Origin: Rhizobiales bacterium dw_265
GTDB lineage: Bacteria; Pseudomonadota; Alphaproteobacteria; Micropepsales; Micropepsaceae
Length of the DNA stretch: 64,000 bases
Direction: 5' to 3'
Assembly (NCBI GenBank): GCA_018449595.1
Contig: JAAVUU010000001.1
Coordinates: 310,001 to 374,000, forward strand
Shown: positions 36,073-43,855 of the stretch, piece by piece
How positions within the stretch are numbered: position 1 is the first letter of the stretch
How the letters are laid out: each line of letters starts with the position of its first letter
Notes under the pieces: generated by a model
Databases searched by the model: none
Seen by the model: only the letters and a program-made list of their open reading frames with translations
What the model was told of the DNA's origin: nothing
Position numbers and translations under genes: made by a program

Positions 36073-36570
36073 GGCAATGCTGCGAGACGATTTTGCATGA
36101 TATTTTCAGAACGGCCGACCATACCAGATGCGGACCTGTCATGGTGCATGGTAGCGCCTGATCCATTTGGCGTACCAGACATGGTGGTCGCTATTAGCGC
36201 AATCCCTACGGAAGGTTCATCCTCACATGTTCTAAACATCGTGTAATAGTACGATTTTTGGGCAATTGGGCCGAACCTGATGCCTCCCTGGCCCAGTTGC
36301 CAGGTCGCCAACGCCTGGGCCGATCAAGCGCCAAGGCCGCCCGGCGCAAGCCCGCGGTTGGCGATGGAATCCCCGCTTGGCGGGTATTGTCCAAAGGCGA
36401 CCGGCTCTTCCCGCTCCGCGCCCGCCCGGGCGAATCGCAAACCGGCGCGGCCGGATGACTGCCAAGGCCGGCCAGGCACATATTCCAATCGAACGTCGAT
36501 GGCCGGCGCCCCCTGGCTTGAACGTCAATCATTCAAGACAAACAAAACGCCAGACCAAAGTTCGCGATGG
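36073..36570. other. Intergenic region upstream of moxR
   Basis: About 500 bases. The left end must contain the bat operon promoter. The rest holds several imperfect GC-rich palindromes (around 36290-36320, CCTGGCCCAGTTGCCAGG-like) but no convincing gene on either strand. Confidence 0.4.
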
Positions 36571-36936
36571 TCAGTGGATTGCCGGGTCTGAGGGCTGCAT
36601 ATCCGGATTTTGGCGCTGCGCCCCGAGGTCCTCTTTGCCGGGATTGTCTATCGGGTCGGCGTTCATGATATCGCGGTTCACCCGGCCTTGATCGTACTGG
36701 GCCGAACGATGAGGAATTTCGTAATGCTCCAGCGCCGCCCGGTGTGCTTCAAAAGCCTGTTCGTCCGCCGGCGTCCGTTTATCGCAACGCGCCGCGGGCA
36801 ACTTGGCCTGCTCCTGACACCATAAGTCGAAATTCATGGTCGCGCCGTCGCGGACGGGTTGGGCCGAGCATACAGTGACCGCGGCGACAAACAGACCGCA
36901 ACCGATAATGCCGGTTTTGAATTCTCGATTTCGCAT
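36571..36936 (-). CDS. Secreted protein, unknown function
   Basis: A 121-residue exported protein: signal peptide MRNREFKTGIIGCGLFVAAV with cleavage after CSA. The mature part has FDLWCQEQAKLPAARCDKR, with two cysteines likely forming a disulfide, and a hydrophilic, Asp/Asn-rich tail. No motif known to me. Isolated gene at the left edge of a scarred accessory region. Start chosen to give a normal signal peptide. Confidence 0.7.
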   Translation of the reverse strand: MRNREFKTGIIGCGLFVAAVTVCSAQPVRDGATMNFDLWCQEQAKLPAARCDKRTPADEQAFEAHRAALEHYEIPHRSAQYDQGRVNRDIMNADPIDNPGKEDLGAQRQNPDMQPSDPAIH

Positions 36937-37135
36937 TGCTCTATAACGCACAGGGATTGGCGGGATTGGCGGGACACTTCGCCACTTTCAGCACTATAAT
37001 CGAATTTTGTACGAAACCATACCAGAATCCAGTGGCTCCCTGGCGTCGGAAGGCCCACTTCCAGGTGATCGCTGACGTGAGCGTCGCTTCGGAGACGGCA
37101 ATTCCCCCCATGCCAATCCCGTGAGAACAAAGCCG

Positions 37136-37228
37136 ATGGCCCCGCATAAAGTCGTCGTCATCACAGGTGGATCATCGGGTATCGGTCGCAGCACCACGGC
37201 TTTGTTCGCGCATCATGGCTGGCGGATC
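37136..37228 (+). pseudogene. SDR gene fragment (N-terminal only)
   Basis: MAPHKVVVITGGSSGIGRST, then ALFAHHGWRI, is the first strand, cofactor loop and helix of a short-chain dehydrogenase. Similarity stops abruptly at about 37228, where the frame continues into recombinase sequence. Only about 31 codons remain, so no enzyme can be made. Confidence 0.7.
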
Positions 37229-37450
37229 AAGGCACGGTGCGTCCAGGCGGACCTTCCGCACTGTTCAACACATGGCCTGCGCAAAGCTGGGGCCACCTTC
37301 GCGGCTGAGAACGCGGCAACTGAAAGCCAGCTAAAGGCAATGTTTGGCTGGCGCAGCGCAAAGATGGCTGCGGTCCATACGCGATAGGCGCAGCAGAAGA
37401 AGCTAACAGGAGCCGGTATGGGCTACCTGTCGCCGAAAGATGGAAACTAG
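37229..37450 (+). pseudogene. Tyrosine recombinase (phage-type integrase) C-terminal remnant
   Basis: The frame joined to the SDR fragment reads LPHCSTHGLRKAGATFAAEN, then QLKAMFGWRSAKMAAVHTR, TAG, and AQQKKLTGAGMGYLSPKDGN. This matches the end of integrases: the HGLRK box carries the catalytic His and Arg, and the later GW...K...YTR region normally supplies the catalytic Tyr. Here VHTR replaces YTR, and a TAG at 37385-37387 interrupts the tail. N-terminal and core parts are missing. It marks a decayed mobile element. Confidence 0.75.
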
Positions 37451-37884
37451 CCTGTTGGGCCAGGGTACCGGATCAGCGGCGGATGCTTCAGATCATGAAT
37501 GCGCCGGTGCAGGCGCTCCTTCATCCCCGCCATATCGCGACCCTGCTCTAGCATGATTGCATAGTCGGCAATCGTAGCGGATGGATTGTAGTGAACATGC
37601 CGCTCAGAAGAGATGAGATAGTCGCCATATTCATACGCTGAACAGGTGCCGTCCGTAGCCGTGTACCGCCAATGAATGTTGCGAATGATCGGATGGTTGC
37701 CCGGCGTGGTTTCCACCTGCTCGATTTTCCACGAATAACCGACACTCACGGTCCACCTTTTGTCTGTTGTTCCCGCACAGGTGGTAGTGCCATTGCCTAT
37801 TTCAATGCCCGTCAACGAACAAAACAGGACGAAAAGTGTCCCACTTTTAAGAGCCGCGGGACAATCCGGGGAAACGTCCGCCAT
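37447..37884 (-). CDS. Hypothetical protein in the scarred region
   Basis: A 145-residue frame with protein-like composition (YSWKIEQVETTPGNHPIIRN; CSAYEYGDYLISSERHVHY). No signal peptide or known motif. Five cysteines lie in the first two thirds. No good ribosome site precedes the ATG and a later TTG is possible, so the start is uncertain. Its stop overlaps the end of the integrase remnant (CTAG). Possibly cargo of the lost element. Confidence 0.45.
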   Translation of the reverse strand: MADVSPDCPAALKSGTLFVLFCSLTGIEIGNGTTTCAGTTDKRWTVSVGYSWKIEQVETTPGNHPIIRNIHWRYTATDGTCSAYEYGDYLISSERHVHYNPSATIADYAIMLEQGRDMAGMKERLHRRIHDLKHPPLIRYPGPTG

Positions 37885-38089
37885 CGAGAGGGATGAAGTT
37901 TCCAGGTTCGCCGATCATTGGGGCGGAAAAAACAGCGCCAACCTTTTACTTGTTTGCCTGGACGGATGCGTCAGCCGCGGCAAGATCAAATACCGAACAC
38001 GCGTCGATTGGGCGGAATGCAGTTCATTAAGCGGATTTTCATATTGCCGGAAGCAGGCCTTCATCCGAAGCGGTTAGGTTGGCCGGGCT

Positions 38090-38935
38090 GTGAAATTCAG
38101 ACCGGAAACAAGCACCTCCGAGCGACAGTTGGTACTGGCCCTGGCGGCTCAGGGCCGTAACGTCGCCTTGGGCGAGCTTGTCGCCTGGCGCAAGGACGGT
38201 TTGCTGCCGCCATTGGCCAGCTGCGGCGCGGGCAACGGCCGCAGCTATTACTGGCGCGAACCCGACATCATCGCCCGAACCGAAATCGCGCATGATGCCC
38301 TGCGCCGCCATGGCCGCGTGGACATGGCGGTCGTGACCCTTTGGCTGCATGGCTTTTCGGTGGCCCCTGCCCAGCTGCGGCGGGCCTGGCTTTATCGCGC
38401 CAAGTCGCGCAAGCCGCCCTGGGTCCGGGCCGCCGCAGGCCCGATACCCGATGTGATGGCATTCATGCCGGGTCTCCCCGGCGTTCTGTTGCAGGCGATG
38501 ATCGGCATGGGCGCCGCCGTGGAAACCGAGGTGCGGCCGTCCGGCGCCATTCTCGCCTTGCTCGACCGGGCGCTGGCCGCGTTGGGCGAAACACCGCGCG
38601 GCAATCCCCGCGTCGCCGGGCAAATCTGGCGGGCGGTGCAGGCCCTGGCCGCGTGCCTGGAAACCAGCGCGCTGATCCGCGAGAGCAGCGACGCCGAAAT
38701 GCTCACCGCCCAGCGCCATCTGTGCGCCGCGATGGATTTCATCCTGGCGTTCCGGGAACACGAAAAAGAGCGCGACGTGGTAGAGGCGCTGGGGCCCAGC
38801 CTGTTCACCGCGATCCTGACCCTGTTGCGGTCGGGCCAGAACACGCTGCTGGAGGCGGCCATGGCGCGCATCGCGACCGCGAACCTCAAGGACGACGACG
38901 TGGCCCCGCCGGAACCGCTCTACGCCCAAGCCTGA
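38090..38935 (+). CDS. Unknown protein with MerR-like N-terminal region
   Basis: A 281-residue cytoplasmic protein starting with GTG at 38090. Residues 20-75 (LGELVAWRKDGLLPPL, then GNGRSYYWREPDIIART) resemble the winged-helix start of MerR-type regulators, where Y-W/xxxD follows the recognition loop. The rest is helical and unrecognised. It is convergent with pstS, separated by a terminator hairpin. A transcription regulator is possible; unproven. Confidence 0.65.
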   Translation: MKFRPETSTSERQLVLALAAQGRNVALGELVAWRKDGLLPPLASCGAGNGRSYYWREPDIIARTEIAHDALRRHGRVDMAVVTLWLHGFSVAPAQLRRAWLYRAKSRKPPWVRAAAGPIPDVMAFMPGLPGVLLQAMIGMGAAVETEVRPSGAILALLDRALAALGETPRGNPRVAGQIWRAVQALAACLETSALIRESSDAEMLTAQRHLCAAMDFILAFREHEKERDVVEALGPSLFTAILTLLRSGQNTLLEAAMARIATANLKDDDVAPPEPLYAQA

Positions 38936-38941
38936 AGGCCT

Positions 38942-38976
38942 GGGCCGGCGCGCCAGCGCCGGCCCGGCTCTTTCCT
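38942..38976 (+). terminator. Intrinsic terminator between convergent genes
   Basis: GGGCCGGCGC (38942-38951) pairs with GCGCCGGCCC (38956-38965) around GCCA, followed by GGCTCTTTCCTT. It lies 7 bases after the stop of the MerR-like gene and ends at the pstS stop. The T-tract is modest, so it may be partly efficient. Confidence 0.7.
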
Positions 38977-39992
38977 TACGGCTTGATCTTGAGCGTGGTG
39001 CCCCAGGACGCTTCGATCTGTTTGACGACGCTATCGGGCATCGGCACATAATCCAGCTTCTTGGCGTCTTCCTGGCCGTTCTTCAGCGACCAGTCCAGGA
39101 ACTTCAGGATCGCCTTGTTCTTGTCGGCCGGATAGTCCGCGCGCAGCAGCATGTAGGTCGCAGCCGTGATCGGCCAGCTGGCGGCGCCGGGCTGGTTGGT
39201 CAGGATCTCATAGAAATCCTGGACCTTGGTGAAGTCGGCGTTGGAGGCAGCCGCCTGGAAGGCTTCCAGGGTCGGCTTCACGCGCTTGCCGGCGGCGTTG
39301 ATCATGTCGGTCCACACCAGCTTGGACTGCATGGCATAGGCATCTTCGACATAGCCGATGGAGCCTGCGGTCTGCTGCACGTCGGCGGCGACGCCGGCAT
39401 TGCCCTTGCCGCCCACGCCGCCCGGCCAGTCAATCGCGGTATCGGCGCCGACCTTGCTGGCCCATTCCGGATTCACCTTGCCCAGATAGTTGGCGAAATT
39501 GAAGGTGGTGCCGGAACCGTCGGCGCGATGCACGGTCAGGATCGCGGTGGACGGCAGGTTCAGCTTGGGATTCAGCGCCTTGATCGCCGGGTCGTTCCAC
39601 TTGACGATCTCGCCCAGGAATATCTTGGACAGCACCATGCCGCTCAGCACCATGTCGCCGGACTTGATGCCCGGCAGGTTGACGATCGGCACGATGGAGA
39701 TGATGACCTGCGGAAACTGGACCAACTGGTTGCCGGCCAGGTCGGCATGCATCAGCGGCTTGTCGGAATTGGCGAAGTCCACCGTCTTGGCTTCGATCTG
39801 CTTGATGCCGCCGCCCGAACCGATCGCCTGATAATTGATCGCGTCGCCGCCGCCCTGGGCATACTTCGCGGCCCAGACCTGCAGCACCGGATAGATGGCG
39901 GTGCCGCCGGCGCCCGTCAGCGATTCCGCATCGGCGGCGAACGCCGTGAAAGCCAGCGCCGCGGCGGCCAGCATCAGTGTCTTCGTCTTCAT
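38976..39992 (-). CDS. pstS: Periplasmic phosphate-binding protein PstS
   Basis: A 338-residue exported binding protein: signal peptide MKTKTLMLAAAALAFTAFAA, then LTGAGGTAIYPVLQVWAAKY. Phosphate-contacting segments are visible in YQAIGSGGGIKQI, DFANSDKPL and RADGSGTTFNFANYL. It delivers phosphate to PstCA. AAGGGG 7 bases upstream fixes the start. The gene stands alone, divergent from a porin; pstC and pstA are not in the window and pstB is 25 kb away. Confidence 0.95.
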   Translation of the reverse strand: MKTKTLMLAAAALAFTAFAADAESLTGAGGTAIYPVLQVWAAKYAQGGGDAINYQAIGSGGGIKQIEAKTVDFANSDKPLMHADLAGNQLVQFPQVIISIVPIVNLPGIKSGDMVLSGMVLSKIFLGEIVKWNDPAIKALNPKLNLPSTAILTVHRADGSGTTFNFANYLGKVNPEWASKVGADTAIDWPGGVGGKGNAGVAADVQQTAGSIGYVEDAYAMQSKLVWTDMINAAGKRVKPTLEAFQAAASNADFTKVQDFYEILTNQPGAASWPITAATYMLLRADYPADKNKAILKFLDWSLKNGQEDAKKLDYVPMPDSVVKQIEASWGTTLKIKP

Positions 39993-40240
39993 CGAAACCC
40001 CTTTGGTCATGCGCAACCATCTGCGCGCGCTTGCGATAGGACGGCAATGTTGCGGTACCGTGACAACCTCAACTGCATTTCATGCTGACACGCGAATACT
40101 TGTTCCGTAAATAAACGCCAATTAAATGCTGCATTAAAATTCACTTATAAATCGGCCCTGTTGCAAAACTGTTGTGCGCCGCGACTACCCACGCGCGTGA
40201 CGGCTGCTGTTGGCCGTGAGCGGGAATGGGATACATCCAA
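39993..40240. other. Divergent promoter region pstS / porin
   Basis: About 250 bases with an AT-rich centre (40090-40150). It holds a Pho-box-like site at 40158-40175, oriented towards the porin. No second box pointing at pstS was found by eye. Confidence 0.5.
40158..40175 (+). promoter_or_regulatory. Candidate Pho box
   Basis: CTGTTGCAAAACTGTTGT matches the PhoB consensus CTGTCATAAAACTGTCAT at about 13 of 18 positions, with two CTGTTG half-sites 11 bases apart. It is 65 bases before the porin start, consistent with a site overlapping the -35 region. The core GCAAAACTGT is shared with the site at 13839-13856 beside pstB. Confidence 0.55.
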
Positions 40241-41659
40241 ATGAAGATCAGAGTTTCGAAGCGCGCGAGCGCAGGCATTGGCGCGCTGTTGACGATGATG
40301 GCGGCGACGCCCGCACTGGCCGACAGCACAACCGATTTCGGCAAGGTCAGCGTCACCTTGGGCGGCTTCCTGGCGATGGAAAGCGTCTATCGCTCGCGCA
40401 GCGAAACCGCCGATATCGGCTCCACCTATAGCGGCGTGCCCTTCGGCAACGCGCCGACGGCGCATATGTCGGAACTGCGCGGCACCGCCCGCCAGAGCCG
40501 GTTGAGCCTGCTGGCCCAGGGCGATGTGGACAGCGATACCCACCTGACCGGCTATTATGAAATGGACTTCCTCGCCGGCCCCCAGACCGCGAACTCCAAT
40601 CAATCCAATTCCTTCAGCCCGCGTATCCGCAATATCTATGCGACCATATCCTGGGACTCGCTGGGCCTGGAAGTGCTGGCCGGCCAGAACTGGTCGCTGG
40701 TAACCGCCAACACCCATGGCATCTCGCCGCGCAACGAACTGGTCCCCGCCACCATCGAGGCGCAGTATGTCGTCGGCTACAACTGGGCGCGCCAGCCGCA
40801 GATTCGCGTCACCAAGAACTGGAACAAGGAATTCTGGGCCGCCGTGTCGGTGGAAAATCCCCAGACCACCTTCGCCGGCAATGCCGCGGCGGCGAGCGGC
40901 GTCAGCGTCACCAATGTCCATGTCGGCGCCTCGCAGATTGACAACACCGTCAACGTCTCGCTCAACCATATTCCCGACATCGTGGGCAAGCTGGCCTGGG
41001 AACCGATCCTGGGCGGCGCCCAGCCGCTGCACATGGAAGTGTACGGCATCTACCGCTCCTTCTACGACCGCGTGAACGTGGCCGCGGTGAACGGCCTGGG
41101 CCTGCCCGCCAGCATCGGCAACGCCAACCGCGACGGCGGCGGCGTGGGCGGCAGCATCACCTGGGCGGCGATCCCCAAGGTGATTGACCTGCAGGCGACC
41201 GCGATGACCGGCACCGGCATCGGCCGCTATGGTTCAGGCTCGCTTCCCGACGTGACCTTCCGTCCGGACGGCACCCTGGCGCCGGTGCAGGAAACCACCT
41301 TCCTGGGCGGCATCACCTGGCACACCACCCCGGCCCTGGACCTGTATGTCTATGGCGGCGAGGAAGGCGAAAAGCGCAAAACCTATGTCACCGGCGCTGT
41401 GACCAGCGGCCTTGGCAGCCCCACCCTGAGCCTGGCGGGATGCCTGGTGGAAGGCGGCGGCTGCTCGCCCAACCTGCAGAACGAAAGCCAGGTCACCGGC
41501 GGTTTCTGGTGGAAGGCCTATCAGGGCAAGTTCGGCCAGGTCCGCCTGGGCGCCCAGGCGTCCTACATCCACCTCAGCGCCTTCTCGGGTGCGGGCGGCG
41601 TTCGTCCGACCACGGACGACACCATGATCTTCACCAGCATCCGCTATTACCCGTTCTGA
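40241..41659 (+). CDS. Outer-membrane porin
   Basis: A 472-residue exported beta-barrel. The signal peptide ends with ALA after LTMMAATPALA. The barrel is shown by alternating aromatic strands (SLLAQGDVDSDTHLTGYYEM; WDSLGLEVLAGQNWSL) and the C-terminal Phe of ...TSIRYYPF, the usual assembly signal. Two cysteines lie in a late loop (AGCLVEGGGC). Adjacency to pstS and a Pho-box-like site suggest phosphate uptake, as for OprP-type porins, but the sequence itself does not prove selectivity. Confidence 0.88.
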   Translation: MKIRVSKRASAGIGALLTMMAATPALADSTTDFGKVSVTLGGFLAMESVYRSRSETADIGSTYSGVPFGNAPTAHMSELRGTARQSRLSLLAQGDVDSDTHLTGYYEMDFLAGPQTANSNQSNSFSPRIRNIYATISWDSLGLEVLAGQNWSLVTANTHGISPRNELVPATIEAQYVVGYNWARQPQIRVTKNWNKEFWAAVSVENPQTTFAGNAAAASGVSVTNVHVGASQIDNTVNVSLNHIPDIVGKLAWEPILGGAQPLHMEVYGIYRSFYDRVNVAAVNGLGLPASIGNANRDGGGVGGSITWAAIPKVIDLQATAMTGTGIGRYGSGSLPDVTFRPDGTLAPVQETTFLGGITWHTTPALDLYVYGGEEGEKRKTYVTGAVTSGLGSPTLSLAGCLVEGGGCSPNLQNESQVTGGFWWKAYQGKFGQVRLGAQASYIHLSAFSGAGGVRPTTDDTMIFTSIRYYPF

Positions 41660-41663
41660 GGGT

Positions 41664-43103
41664 TCACAGACCTGAAAGACCAGTGGCCGCCGCGATATCC
41701 GCGGCGGCCATTTTGCTTTCGGCGGGCTGCAGCGGAATCTCGACCCGGAAGCAACTGCCGAATTGCGGCACGCTGCGCAGGGATACCGTGCCGCCATGGG
41801 CCTGGCAGATGGATTTGACGATGGCGAGCCCCAGCCCGGCCCCATGCTCGCCCCGATCCGGGGTCACGCGATAGAAACGGTCGAAAACCTTGTCCTGATG
41901 GTCCGGGTCTATGCCGATGCCATTGTCCTGGACCGAAACGAACCCATTCTCGCCTTCCGTGCCCACGTCCACCGTGACGCGGCCGCCGTTGGCGGTGTAT
42001 TTGATGGCATTGTCTATCAGGTTGACCAGCACCTGCTTCAACCGCTCGCGGTCTCCCGCCACAACCACCGCCGCGCCGGCAGGCCGCGCCAGGGTGATGT
42101 TTTTCTCCTCGGCCAGCAGGTTGATCTGGTCGATCGTCTCGGCCGCCAGTGCCATCAGGTCCACCGGCGCATGGCTGCGCTTGCCCCACAGGCTTTCCAT
42201 CCGCGACAGGGTGATCAGGCTGTCCACGATGCCGCTCAGCCGCGTCATCTCCTCCAGCGCATTGGCCACGGCATGATCCACATCCTCCGAGGCCCGCGCA
42301 TTGGCGGCGACCAGCTCCAGTTCGCCGCGGATGATGGTCATGGGCGTGCGAAGCTCATGCGCGGCATCGGCGGAAAACCGGCTGACATGGGAATAGGCGC
42401 TGTCCAGCCGGTCCAGCATCCGGTTCAGCGCCAGGCCCAGCGCCTCGATGCGCGGCTCGGCGCCGACCAGCGGCAGCCGGTTGTGCGGATCGTTGAAGGT
42501 GTAGTTCTCCGCGGCATTGATCATCGCCTCCACAGGCGTCAGCGCCTGGCGCATCAGGAAATAGCCGGCGAGCGCCGCCGCCAGCAACAGAATGGGCAGC
42601 CCCACGAACAGCGACCCGGCCAGCCGCGACTGCAGGGTTTCGGCGAAAAGATAGGATTGCCCGGCATCCACCGTGATGATCCTGCCGTCGGAAGCACGAA
42701 AACTGCGCGAATACAGCAGGATGTTGCCGTCCCGTTTGACACGCGGCCGGGTCAGGGTTTCGGCTCCGGCCGTCATCGGCACCGCTGCGGGCTCGAAGTC
42801 TCCGCTGACCGGATTTCCCGACACATACAGCAGATGGCGTCCGGCCCGGACGCGGAAGAAGCGATCCTGGGTCTCGGGCCCAAAGCGCCGCTCGATCGTG
42901 TCGGCCATGACGCGGGGCCGGTCGAGCAGACCCTCGACATTGTGCCACACCTCCTCGGTCCTGGCCGCGAATACATTGGTGAGGGTTTCGCGCGTATAAT
43001 AGTTGAAGCTCAGGACCGTGAAGGCCAGGAAGGCGCCGCCCAGCAGCACCAGCAGCAGGCAGTACAGAAATACCAGCCGGGATGTGATGGACCGCAGGAT
43101 CAT
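41664..43103 (-). CDS. Sensor histidine kinase of the efflux operon
   Basis: A 479-residue membrane kinase. It has a first membrane segment (about 10-30), a periplasmic sensor region to about 170, a second segment (LFVGLPILLLAAALAGYFLM), HAMP, the phosphoacceptor box FSADAAHELRTPMT, N-box NLIDNAIKYTA, and ATP lid motifs DNGIGIDPDH and GAGLGLAIVKSI. This is a CusS/QseC-like architecture. Its ATG overlaps the response-regulator stop (ATGA), fixing the start at 43103. The gene is convergent with the porin, 4 bases apart, and its 3' end overlaps the porin terminator. Confidence 0.92.
   Translation of the reverse strand: MILRSITSRLVFLYCLLLVLLGGAFLAFTVLSFNYYTRETLTNVFAARTEEVWHNVEGLLDRPRVMADTIERRFGPETQDRFFRVRAGRHLLYVSGNPVSGDFEPAAVPMTAGAETLTRPRVKRDGNILLYSRSFRASDGRIITVDAGQSYLFAETLQSRLAGSLFVGLPILLLAAALAGYFLMRQALTPVEAMINAAENYTFNDPHNRLPLVGAEPRIEALGLALNRMLDRLDSAYSHVSRFSADAAHELRTPMTIIRGELELVAANARASEDVDHAVANALEEMTRLSGIVDSLITLSRMESLWGKRSHAPVDLMALAAETIDQINLLAEEKNITLARPAGAAVVVAGDRERLKQVLVNLIDNAIKYTANGGRVTVDVGTEGENGFVSVQDNGIGIDPDHQDKVFDRFYRVTPDRGEHGAGLGLAIVKSICQAHGGTVSLRSVPQFGSCFRVEIPLQPAESKMAAADIAAATGLSGL
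41684..41716 (+). terminator. Terminator of the porin gene, inside a convergent kinase gene
   Basis: TGGCCGCCGCG (41684-41694) pairs perfectly with CGCGGCGGCCA (41700-41710) around ATATC, followed by TTTTGC. It starts 24 bases after the porin stop and lies within the last codons of the convergent histidine-kinase gene, whose C-terminal KMAAADIAAATG it encodes. Confidence 0.85.
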
Positions 43104-43780
43104 TGCGGGTGGTCGGTATCGAGGGTGTAGCCCAGGCCCCTCACGGTGCGGATCAGCTTGTGGCTGTGGCCCTCGTCCACCTTGCGGCGCAGATGGCCGA
43201 TATAGACATCCACGATGTTGGTCAGGCCCTCGAAGGACTGGTCCCAGATCTTTTCCACGATCATGCTGCGCGACAGGACGCGCCCGGGATGCAGGAACAT
43301 GTATTCCAGCAGGGAATATTCCTTCGGGCTGAGTTCGATGCGCTTGCCGTCGCGCTTGACCTGGCGGGTCAGGCGGTTGATCTCCAGGTCGGCCGCTTTC
43401 AGCACATTTTCCTGCAGCGCCGGCCCGCGCCGCAGCAGCGCCTGCACCCGGATCGCCAGCTCCTGCATCGCCACCGGCTTGACGACATAATCGTCGGCGC
43501 CGGCCTGGAAATTCTCGACCTTGCTTTCCAGCTCGCTCTGCGCGGTCAGCACCAGCACCGGCATGGTGTGGCCGGTCTCGCGCATCCGCCGCAGCAGGCT
43601 GTTGCCGGTGCCGTCGGGCAGCTGCAGGTCCAGGATCACAAGGTCGTAGTGATAGCTCTTGAGATACTCCACCGCGTCCGCGGCGGTGCCGACGCCATCG
43701 GTGATATAGCCCTCGCCCTTGAGACTGCGCTGCAGGATATCGAGATATTTCTTTTCGTCTTCGACGATCAGGATACGCAT
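43100..43780 (-). CDS. OmpR-family response regulator of the efflux operon
   Basis: A 226-residue regulator. Receiver: acidic VEDEKK, phospho-Asp in LVILDLQLPDGTG, Lys in YVVKPVAMQE. Winged helix: LSPKEYSLLEYMFLHPGR and HKLIRTVRGLGYTLD. It lies 75 bases after the outer-membrane factor gene on the same strand and is coupled to its kinase, so the system likely controls the pump operon. Confidence 0.93.
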   Translation of the reverse strand: MRILIVEDEKKYLDILQRSLKGEGYITDGVGTAADAVEYLKSYHYDLVILDLQLPDGTGNSLLRRMRETGHTMPVLVLTAQSELESKVENFQAGADDYVVKPVAMQELAIRVQALLRRGPALQENVLKAADLEINRLTRQVKRDGKRIELSPKEYSLLEYMFLHPGRVLSRSMIVEKIWDQSFEGLTNIVDVYIGHLRRKVDEGHSHKLIRTVRGLGYTLDTDHPQ

Positions 43781-43855
43781 TATATTTGCCGCCTTTCCGC
43801 GGCCTTCCCGGCCGCAAGAGAACCCCTTTTGGGGGCGATTTTCTTCTTTAAACTG

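Noticed and set aside
40061-40090. Two TGACA motifs pointing to pstS as a Pho box
   Set aside because: Spacing is 25 bases, not a multiple of 11, and flanks do not match the consensus.
43104-43817. N-terminal extension of the efflux-operon kinase
   Set aside because: The upstream part of this frame is the response regulator read out of frame; ATGA at 43100-43103 gives the real start.
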